From JAUIAI01 sp049680625 (GTDB taxonomy: Bacteria > Pseudomonadota > Gammaproteobacteria > Burkholderiales > Burkholderiaceae_E): 8,473 nucleotides of DNA. This document shows, piece by piece, positions 1-5,408 of the stretch. The stretch is taken from contig JBAUID010000161.1 in the NCBI GenBank assembly GCA_049680625.1, positions 1-8,473 of the forward strand. Reading direction: 5' to 3'. The first letter of the stretch is position 1. Each line of letters starts with the position of its first letter. The notes under the pieces were generated by a model, which worked only from the letters and a program-made list of their open reading frames with translations, was not told the DNA's origin and did not search any database. The translations under genes and the position numbers were made by a program.

Positions 1-117
1 TTGGGTAGTTGATTGGCTTGTAGTTGACTGGCAATTTACCGCAGTGGGCTCATCCGCCACTATTTCATCCGCTTTTTGGTTCGGTGATCCCTTTTCCTGC
101 GAGTGATTCGTCGCCAT
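1..117 (-). CDS. Start of an unidentified protein, cut by the window edge
   Basis: An open frame begins with ATG at 117-115 and runs without a stop through 39 codons to the window edge. It starts two bases after the stop of the flavoprotein gene, which is the spacing expected of a further gene in the same operon. The visible part is very hydrophilic, rich in Gln, Ser, Thr, Asp and Glu, and has no signal peptide or membrane segment. It ends in a short tandem repeat, QSTTS followed by QSTTQ. No domain can be recognised, so I give no function. No clear Shine-Dalgarno sequence precedes the ATG, so initiation probably depends on ribosomes finishing the upstream gene. A GTG at codon 20 is a possible alternative start. 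The first residues, MATNHS, echo the MATNDS that opens the flavoprotein. A disordered N-terminal tail of a longer protein is likely. Confidence 0.6.
   Translation of the reverse strand, partial: MATNHSQEKGSPNQKADEIVADEPTAVNCQSTTSQSTTQ
5..34. repeat. Two-copy 15-bp tandem repeat
   Basis: GTAGTTGATTGGCTT (5-19) is followed directly by GTAGTTGACTGGCAA (20-34), and 12 of 15 positions match. Read on the minus strand it codes for the repeated QSTT(S/Q) unit in the partial gene. The array may continue beyond the window edge. Confidence 0.6.
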
Positions 118-119
118 GA

Positions 120-1424
120 TCAAGCAGCCGCCAGGATGCGCCGCGCCGCGTCGCGGGCCAGGCCCACTGAACCATTCCAAGAGGTCACCTGGGGATAAAC
201 CTGAGCGCTGGTTGTCAGGTAAACCTTGTGATCAACCAGTTCAACCGGCGGCTGTGTTTTTAGATATCCGATCCGGTATACCGGCTCGACGTGAGGGCTT
301 CGAAAGACACGGGCCTCAACCACGTCGTCATCCGTGAAATCGGGGAACAGGTTCTTCAAGCCATCAATGTAAGCGGCCAGAATTTGTTCATCGCTATGGG
401 CAAATAGCGGGTCAGACTGATGAACATAGTTCATCAGGTAAATCATGTGGTGGCCCGCCGTGTCGGAACGTTCAAGTAAGGTACTGCTCTCAACGATGCC
501 TTGAAACGGTATGGACTCGTCGGTTGTGGCAACCCAGTAGTGAGAGGAGAAACCACGCTTAAGCAACATCACTGCATTGATCACTCCCTGCATCTCAGGC
601 ATAGGCCCGAGCCCGGCAACCGCCTGACCTAATGCGTCCTCACCGGTCAGTTGCGGTAACAAGGCAATTGGCCCGCTGTAAACGATACGATCAAATTGCA
701 GCGCTTCACCGGTGGCCAGCTGCACTGTTGCCGAATCGCCAAGCCCAAGTGAACCCACCGGGCAATTGGTTCGAATATCGACGCCACGCCCCATCAACGA
801 CTTCGCCAGGGTATCGGCAATACGTTTATATCCCCCGCGCAAATAACCCTTGCGCTCTTTTTTTGCGCCCTTTTCGCGGTTAAACCGGGTCCAGAACCAC
901 AGCGCCGGCACCGCGCTGTAGCGGTCACCAAACTTGGACTGCAACATGGGTTTCCAGAAACGCTGAAATGCACGTTTGCCGGACAAGCCGGTCAACCAGG
1001 CCTCACAAGTGACATCGTCCAGCCCGCTGGCTGATCGTAGGCTGCCCCACAAGCCGGTGAAACCAACCCGCAGGCGATCAACAAACGGCAGTGGCGAAAA
1101 GCGCAGCAATTCAAGTGGTGTATTCAGTGCATACAACTGTCCGCCCGACATGATGCCGAAACTGGAGTCTTTCCAGTAAGTGTCCTGGCCCAATTGAAGA
1201 TCGTCCAACAAGGACAACAAGTGCTTGTCCGACGGCAACATGCAGTGATAGAACTTTTCTAGAAAGCCGTCCTGGTACTGAAAATACGTTCCCAGGCCGC
1301 CCAGTTGATTGCTGGCTTCGAACACAGTGACTTTGGCACCACCGAGCGCCAGGTAGTGGGCTGTCGCCAGCCCGCCGATACCGCCACCGATGATCGCTAC
1401 CGATAAAGAATCATTAGTCGCCAT
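120..1424 (-). CDS. FAD-dependent amine-oxidase/desaturase-like oxidoreductase
   Basis: This 434-residue protein opens with a Rossmann FAD-binding motif, GGGIGGL at residues 13-19. E36 ends the second strand and would bind the ribose, and LGG follows at 41-43. A YLRGGY segment near residues 194-199 and a C-terminal WNGSVGLARDAAR stretch fit the protoporphyrinogen oxidase, phytoene desaturase and amine oxidase superfamily. The protein looks soluble and full length. In such enzymes FAD oxidises or isomerises a bound substrate. The substrate here is unknown. The start overlaps the end of the glycosyltransferase gene by 11 bp (ATGGCGACTAA holds both the start and the stop), so the two are probably translationally coupled. 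Position between a glycosyltransferase and another operon gene suggests glycan or lipid-carrier modification, which is inference. An A7 run at 864-858 in slippery phase is odd. The family call is firm and the specific reaction is not. Confidence 0.88.
   Translation of the reverse strand: MATNDSLSVAIIGGGIGGLATAHYLALGGAKVTVFEASNQLGGLGTYFQYQDGFLEKFYHCMLPSDKHLLSLLDDLQLGQDTYWKDSSFGIMSGGQLYALNTPLELLRFSPLPFVDRLRVGFTGLWGSLRSASGLDDVTCEAWLTGLSGKRAFQRFWKPMLQSKFGDRYSAVPALWFWTRFNREKGAKKERKGYLRGGYKRIADTLAKSLMGRGVDIRTNCPVGSLGLGDSATVQLATGEALQFDRIVYSGPIALLPQLTGEDALGQAVAGLGPMPEMQGVINAVMLLKRGFSSHYWVATTDESIPFQGIVESSTLLERSDTAGHHMIYLMNYVHQSDPLFAHSDEQILAAYIDGLKNLFPDFTDDDVVEARVFRSPHVEPVYRIGYLKTQPPVELVDHKVYLTTSAQVYPQVTSWNGSVGLARDAARRILAAA
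837..864 (-). other. Possible -1 frameshift signal inside the flavoprotein gene
   Basis: On the coding strand, codons GCA AAA AAA (residues 187-189) form the heptamer A AAA AAA, the pattern used at known -1 frameshift sites. Two bases later comes a perfect 6-bp stem, GCGCAA (855-850) with TTGCGC (842-837) and a 7-base loop. A -1 shift would add the ten residues RAQGLFARGI and then reach a TAA, giving a product of about 200 residues. The spacer is shorter than in classic sites and the stem is small, so chance is a real possibility. Confidence 0.22.
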
Positions 1425-2253
1425 CCGAACCTGCGGTTTGTTGTCCCTGACCTGATAGTGACATCAACGCGGACTGCCGTAATTCCCGGGCATCAGCGGG
1501 CTCTTCGAGCCGGCGCAATGGCCTGAAGCCACGAACCGTGGTGGTCAGATACCGCATTGCAGTAGGAATAATACGCATTTTGCTGGCCCCTTGTTTTAAG
1601 TCGTAGCGCAACACCAGTGGCACTTCGGACACCACGGCGCCAATGCGACGACAATTGAGCAGCATCTCGTACATGCAGGAAAAACCGTTTTCACGTAGAA
1701 AATTGTCACCGTAGTTCGAGATCAACTGACGCAGGCACGACTGCCGATACGCTCTGAACCCACAAGTGAAATCGCGCGCACCTGGGTAACGCACTAGCAA
1801 CCGGATCATCCCACTGGACAAATGGCTTAGGGCAATGCGAAACGGCGGTACGCCGACTTCCTGGGAGCCGGGTTGAAATCGCGACGCAATGACAACATCA
1901 CTGCCCGCTTCGATTTCACCAACCATGCGTTCAATCAGCTCAGGACCCTGAGAGTTATCCGCATCCATCGTGATGACCACACCATCCAGTGCTGCAGCTG
2001 CTTTTAGCCCGGTGCGAATCGCCGCCCCAAGGCCTTGGTTCTTTGGATGCTGAATCAGGGTAACGGGCTTGGAAAGAGAGGCGTCACGGGCAATCTGCGC
2101 CGTTTGGTCAGCTGAGCCGTCATCGACAATCAATATCCGATAGCTAGCCCACGGATTCAATGCGGCATGAATGCGATCGAGTAAACCGGGGAGATCTTGC
2201 TCCTCATTGTATGCCGGCAGTACCACAATGACTTTCTTATTATTGGTATTCAT
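1414..2253 (-). CDS. Family 2 glycosyltransferase, DPM1-like
   Basis: The 279-residue protein has a typical GT-A fold signature. PAYNEE lies at 13-18, VDDGS at 43-47 and the metal-binding DxD as D97-A-D99, followed by an SRF motif at 124-126. The order and spacing resemble the polyprenyl/dolichyl-phosphate mannosyltransferase branch of GT2. That branch moves a sugar from a nucleotide donor to a lipid phosphate at the cytoplasmic face of the membrane. No C-terminal membrane helices are visible. Instead there is a polar tail of about 35 residues rich in Gln, Ser and Gly. The ATG overlaps the stop of the epimerase gene as ATGA, a standard sign of translational coupling, and no strong Shine-Dalgarno is present. 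Donor and acceptor cannot be read from the sequence. The neighbouring epimerase makes UDP-ManNAc a possible donor, as inference. Family assignment is secure. Confidence 0.92.
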   Translation of the reverse strand: MNTNNKKVIVVLPAYNEEQDLPGLLDRIHAALNPWASYRILIVDDGSADQTAQIARDASLSKPVTLIQHPKNQGLGAAIRTGLKAAAALDGVVITMDADNSQGPELIERMVGEIEAGSDVVIASRFQPGSQEVGVPPFRIALSHLSSGMIRLLVRYPGARDFTCGFRAYRQSCLRQLISNYGDNFLRENGFSCMYEMLLNCRRIGAVVSEVPLVLRYDLKQGASKMRIIPTAMRYLTTTVRGFRPLRRLEEPADARELRQSALMSLSGQGQQTAGSDGD

Positions 2254-3404
2254 TTAACCGCCATCTGCTTACTGTTATTTTTTGCCCACCGAGCGCCAAA
2301 TCGAGATTCGATTGCCTTCACAATCCGCTGACTGGCGTCACCAGAGCCAAACGGGTTGATCACCCGGCGCGCTGCCATTGGCCATTCGTCAGAGGCCAGA
2401 GTTTCTTCCAACATGAGGTCCAATTGTTGCGGTGAATGGCCAACCAGTTTTGCAACACCACAATCAACCGCTTCGGGACGTTCTGTCGTATCACGCAAAA
2501 CCAAAACTGGTTTACCCAGGGTTGGCGCTTCTTCGACAACACCGCCAGAATCCGACGCGATCAACCAGGCTTTTGACAGCAAGTGAATAAAGTCAGAATA
2601 TCGCAACGGCTCAACAAGATGAATACGCTCTCGGCCGCTCAGTTCATGAAGTGCAGTCTGACTGACATTCGGATTTGGGTGAACCGGAAAGACAACGGCC
2701 ACCTCGGGATGGCGCTCAGCAAAGTTGCGGATGCAGCGCATGTAACCAACCATCACATCGCCAAAATTCTCACGACGATGAGTGGTCATCGCTACAATTT
2801 TTTTCCCGGCAAGCGAGACCAGCAACTCGGCGAGTTGTTCTGACGGGGTTGAGTTATTAAGAATGAAATTCAGCGAATCGACTACGGTATTGCCGGTGTC
2901 AAATACATCGTCAGGGTTGATACCCTCGCGTAACAAGGCCGCCGCATTGGCACGGGTAGCCGCAAAGTGCAGATCGGCAGTCTGACCAATAATTCTGCGA
3001 TTGAGCTCTTCAGGAAACGGGCTCATCCGATTGCCCGTGCGCAACCCGGCTTCAACATGGCCCACCGGAATTTTCTGATAGCTGGCAGCCAGAGCGCCAG
3101 CTAGCGCCGTTGTTGTATCACCCTGCACCAAAACAAGATCAGGTGCGGTATCGGTCAGAATTTTTTGCAGACCGGTAACAACTTTACTCAGGACATCGGT
3201 GGGAGTTTGCCCTGATGTCATCACCTGTAAATCGAAGTCAATAGGAATGCTAAGTTGCTGCACAAAGGGTATAAGCAGATCGGTATGCTGCGATGAGCAG
3301 ACGGTAACCGGCTGCCAGTTGGTCTGTTCGCGAATTGCGCGGATAACCGGCGCAAGTTTGATCGCTTCTGGACGAGTGCCAAAAAGTGTCAGAACTGTCG
3401 TCAC
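2250..3404 (-). CDS. wecB: UDP-N-acetylglucosamine 2-epimerase (non-hydrolysing)
   Basis: This cytoplasmic enzyme interconverts UDP-GlcNAc and UDP-ManNAc, the precursor of ManNAc-containing surface glycans. The 384-residue protein is full length next to E. coli WecB (376). It holds FGTRPEAIKLAPV at 8-20 (R11, K16), QGDTTT with D96, HVEAGLRTG with E118, PEE with E132, THRREN with H209 and the nucleotide-binding SDSGGVVEEAP at 284-294. These match the catalytic and UDP-binding residues of the family. The start is GTG at 3404-3402. An in-frame TAA at 3410-3408 excludes a longer form, and AAGAG at 3415-3411 gives a moderate ribosome binding site six bases upstream. It is the first gene of the compact left-hand operon and overlaps the next gene by four bases. 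No wecC-like dehydrogenase is visible, so the fate of UDP-ManNAc is open. Confidence 0.95.
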   Translation of the reverse strand: MTTVLTLFGTRPEAIKLAPVIRAIREQTNWQPVTVCSSQHTDLLIPFVQQLSIPIDFDLQVMTSGQTPTDVLSKVVTGLQKILTDTAPDLVLVQGDTTTALAGALAASYQKIPVGHVEAGLRTGNRMSPFPEELNRRIIGQTADLHFAATRANAAALLREGINPDDVFDTGNTVVDSLNFILNNSTPSEQLAELLVSLAGKKIVAMTTHRRENFGDVMVGYMRCIRNFAERHPEVAVVFPVHPNPNVSQTALHELSGRERIHLVEPLRYSDFIHLLSKAWLIASDSGGVVEEAPTLGKPVLVLRDTTERPEAVDCGVAKLVGHSPQQLDLMLEETLASDEWPMAARRVINPFGSGDASQRIVKAIESRFGARWAKNNSKQMAVK

Positions 3405-3454
3405 TATTTACTCTTGAGAGGGGGGAGGAAATTGCGTTTGAATCTGGCAGAAGG

Positions 3455-3476
3455 CAGGTAGAAGACAGGTAGAAGA
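3455..3476. repeat. Perfect 11-bp tandem duplication in the wecB leader
   Basis: CAGGTAGAAGA occurs at 3455-3465 and again at 3466-3476 with no mismatch, with a degenerate partial copy just before. It lies between the candidate promoter and the wecB start. It could be a recent slippage event that changes leader length. No function is shown. Confidence 0.75.
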
Positions 3477-3501
3477 TCAGACCAGAAATCGCGTAAAAAA
3501 G

Positions 3502-3530
3502 ATTATGAATGCTTGATTCTAACCCGTCGA
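3502..3530 (-). promoter_or_regulatory. Candidate sigma-70 type promoter for the wecB operon
   Basis: On the minus strand TCGACG (3530-3525, 4 of 6 to TTGACA) is followed after 17 bases by CATAAT (3507-3502, 5 of 6 to TATAAT). Transcription would begin near 3495 and leave a leader of about 90 bases before the GTG. The leader would include the 11-bp tandem repeat. This is a consensus match only. Confidence 0.3.
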
Positions 3531-3617
3531 GGTGAGCAATTAGTCGCCGGTGATTTATTGCCGATAGTTGAATTAAAACGCCAGGTGCACTGCCAAGTGG
3601 AAAGTTAAAAACCGAAC

Positions 3618-3644
3618 GATTCGTGTCTGAAATTTTTGCGAATC
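3618..3644. repeat. Inverted repeat GATTCG / CGAATC
   Basis: GATTCG (3618-3623) and CGAATC (3639-3644) are perfect 6-bp arms around a 15-base spacer. A possible operator or weak hairpin. The arms match other words in the same intergenic region. Confidence 0.4.
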
Positions 3645-3755
3645 ACACGGATATATGTGTCGAAATACTTTGCATAAGCCTAAAAAATTGGCGTTGACTC
3701 TATTGAGATTCGGAAAAATTAACACACGAACCTCAGATGATTAATTGTCAAAACA

Positions 3756-3779
3756 TCGAGACCACAGATCAAATCTCGA
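3756..3779. repeat. Inverted repeat TCGAGA / TCTCGA
   Basis: Perfect 6-bp arms at 3756-3761 and 3774-3779 flank a 12-base spacer. It lies upstream of the candidate wecB promoter, where a regulator could bind. No protein can be assigned. Confidence 0.4.
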
Positions 3780-3813
3780 ATCGGCGCGGGAAAATTTTCA
3801 ATACGGCTGATTG

Positions 3814-3830
3814 TTCGATAAATCATCGAA
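3814..3830 (-). terminator. Hairpin after the membrane-protein gene, weak terminator candidate
   Basis: TTCGAT (3814-3819) and ATCGAA (3825-3830) form a perfect 6-bp stem with a 5-base loop, 17 bases past the stop of the membrane-protein gene. It joins the palindrome TCGAATTCGA (3826-3835). The stem is AT-rich and no U-run follows on the minus strand, so an operator or mRNA 3' end structure is as likely as a true intrinsic terminator. Confidence 0.3.
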
Positions 3831-3847
3831 TTCGAAATCAATAGAAC

Positions 3848-5257
3848 CTACAAATAGCGATCAAAGAAAACGCCGACGTAGTGTCGGAAATGGTGCATGG
3901 TGTAATCCAGTTTGTTTGACAGTTTTTGTCCACTGGTGACGGGTATTTTTTTTTCGTATTGATGCAAAGTAAAAATATTGCAAACCGCCTCAGCGGGTTT
4001 TAGCTGCGGCCAGGATGCCTGGCCACAATACTTCGGCTCAGTCGTGAAACGCTCGCAGGCATAGGTATTGCGTATTGCCCATTGAGTATCTTTTCCGCGA
4101 AATTCGTAGGGAGCCATCCACATGTATGAGCGAAATTTCTCAAAATTGACTTGAGAAATTGTCAATTGCGTCGCGGCTTGCAAAGCGCCGTAATAAAGCG
4201 GTTTACTGGTCCAATGGTCAGTTGCCACACTGCTGATACCGCGTTTGTGCAATTCAGTCGCCAGGCAGGCGAATTGCTCACTGCGCTGGCGCACTCCGGC
4301 GGAATCCAGAAGCGAGAAAAATACCGCAAGATACACAAGCGTGGCTGTCGGAATACGCCAGCTCCAACTTAGCGACTCTTTCATCTGGTACGGGTCTCGA
4401 GCCATTATCGGCCGGATCCAGAACAAGACCACCACTACGGATGATGCAACCGCGGCACCGTACCGGGATGGCACGAAGCCAACAAGGGAAGTGACCACCA
4501 GCAAAGTGACAAAGCCAATGGCAAACCACCAGACCAGACCCCAGCGCCTGGCCAGATCAGCAGCAATTGCAAAACCCAGCAGAACTGGTAACAACATGAC
4601 CAGCCCCTGGCTAAACTCTGAATAGAAGATGTTCAGCGATACGGCAATCAGGATCACCGTGATATCGGCTCCTCGCGATTTGGGCGTGGCATCGCTTGCG
4701 AATTGACCACGCGACAGGCAGTGATAAATAATGATCGGGATTAACAACAACAGATCTGAGTACACGCCGAGAAACAGCAATACCCGGCGAAGCCATACGT
4801 TGCGTGCTATCAGAATTAACAACGTGCACAGCGCGAGCGAAAAGTGGGCCGTAGTATCAAAGTGATAAAACGCGGAAACCAGTTGCAGCGCCAAAAAAGC
4901 ATATAACGCAATGACGCCCTGATACAGACCAATCAAAAAGGCAGTGACAACAAACAAGAACACGCCAACAACCAATTTGCGAGTAAATGGGTCCGCCGGG
5001 TCGACGAGGCCTGTCGCGTGAAGTAGCGAATGCATCATCACGTCGGGAAACCAGTTGTTGGACGGTGGAGGCCGAAAGTGCAACGTCTCAAAATGCTGAA
5101 TCAGCTCGGGATACAAGGTGTCGGCATTCAGAAATTGCTCGCCATCGACGCCGCCGCTCAGCCACACCACGAGGCCGGCGCAAGCAAGCACCGCCAGGGC
5201 AATAAGATCTGCCCAGCGAACAATAAAATTAACCAGGCCCGCACGACAATCACGCAT
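3848..5257 (-). CDS. Multi-pass membrane protein of unknown function, GT-C-like layout
   Basis: I do not recognise a named family. The 469-residue protein has a first membrane helix at about 16-33, a long polar loop (34-93), then about nine more hydrophobic segments between 94 and 320, and a soluble C-terminal domain of about 150 residues. The first loop holds NADTLYP (44-50, D46) and PPPSNNWFPD (63-72). An acidic residue just after the first helix is typical of GT-C glycosyltransferases, which use lipid-linked sugar donors outside the cytoplasm. The C-terminal domain carries ATDHWTSKP (345-353) and four cysteines (331, 401, 411, 426) that could form disulfides in the periplasm. ATG at 5257 is the first usual start after an in-frame stop at 5320-5318, but its ribosome binding site is weak. 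The gene stands alone between two operons. An A9 run (3954-3946) lies near its end. Transferase function is inference. Confidence 0.8.
   Translation of the reverse strand: MRDCRAGLVNFIVRWADLIALAVLACAGLVVWLSGGVDGEQFLNADTLYPELIQHFETLHFRPPPSNNWFPDVMMHSLLHATGLVDPADPFTRKLVVGVFLFVVTAFLIGLYQGVIALYAFLALQLVSAFYHFDTTAHFSLALCTLLILIARNVWLRRVLLFLGVYSDLLLLIPIIIYHCLSRGQFASDATPKSRGADITVILIAVSLNIFYSEFSQGLVMLLPVLLGFAIAADLARRWGLVWWFAIGFVTLLVVTSLVGFVPSRYGAAVASSVVVVLFWIRPIMARDPYQMKESLSWSWRIPTATLVYLAVFFSLLDSAGVRQRSEQFACLATELHKRGISSVATDHWTSKPLYYGALQAATQLTISQVNFEKFRSYMWMAPYEFRGKDTQWAIRNTYACERFTTEPKYCGQASWPQLKPAEAVCNIFTLHQYEKKIPVTSGQKLSNKLDYTMHHFRHYVGVFFDRYL
3946..3954 (-). repeat. A9 homopolymer within the membrane-protein gene
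   Basis: On the coding strand nine A's span codons GAA AAA AAA ATA (residues 435-438). A -1 shift here would replace the last 32 or so residues with a 27-residue tail ending slightly before the normal stop. Such runs are prone to polymerase or replication slippage. Confidence 0.8.
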
Positions 5258-5408
5258 TAAGAGAGACCCCAGGTTGCGGTTGCCATTGGTGGATTCCAGG
5301 CACAGCCATTCCCAAAATTACTAAAAAAATTAGTATTTCACGCCGCTATTCCGGCGTCTGGGAAAATTGCACAATTCTGCGAATCAGCCTCAAGCCTGGT
5401 GGCAATGA
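5258..5408. other. 151-bp gap between lpdA and the membrane-protein gene
   Basis: Contains the lpdA terminator candidate (5319-5357) and the untranslated leader of the membrane-protein gene. I found no convincing -35/-10 pair for the membrane-protein gene, so its promoter is unplaced. Low-level readthrough from lpdA remains possible. Confidence 0.6.
5319..5357 (-). terminator. Probable intrinsic terminator of the aceF-lpdA operon
   Basis: About 50 bases after the lpdA stop the minus strand reads a perfect GC-rich hairpin, ACGCCG (5357-5352) with CGGCGT (5345-5340) and a 6-base loop. Four bases later comes a second hairpin, TACTAA/TTAGTA (5335-5330 and 5324-5319) with a T5 loop. The pair gives a stem followed by a U-rich stretch, though the U's begin further from the stem than in a classic terminator. 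The second hairpin is nearly symmetric and could act on either strand. Confidence 0.5.

Larger units (their letters stand above)
3405..3847. other. 443-bp intergenic region rich in small dyads
   Basis: I see no convincing gene here on either strand. The stretch is more AT-rich than its surroundings. It contains several inverted repeats built on TCGAA, ATCGAA or GATTCG words (listed separately), a GAAAATTTTC palindrome at 3790-3799, a tandem duplication and a candidate promoter. It must hold the end of the membrane-protein transcript and the control region of the wecB operon. No ops/JUMPstart element typical of RfaH-controlled polysaccharide operons was found. Confidence 0.7.

Noticed and set aside
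2583..2860. Two plus-strand open frames within wecB
   Set aside because: They are antisense to catalytic motifs of the epimerase and have no independent support.
3513..3540. Alternative promoter TTGCTC / TAGAAT for wecB
   Set aside because: The -10-like TAGAAT is good, but only 12 bases separate it from TTGCTC, too few for sigma-70.
3405..3847. ops/JUMPstart element or sigma-54 promoter upstream of wecB
   Set aside because: No GGCGGTAGCGT-like element is present. The closest sigma-54-like word (TTGGCAGTGCACCTGGC on the minus strand) lacks the required GC at the -12 position.
4245..4625. 126-codon plus-strand open frame
   Set aside because: It is antisense to the hydrophobic coding region of the membrane protein, has a composition unlike a real protein, and lacks a recognisable domain or ribosome binding site.
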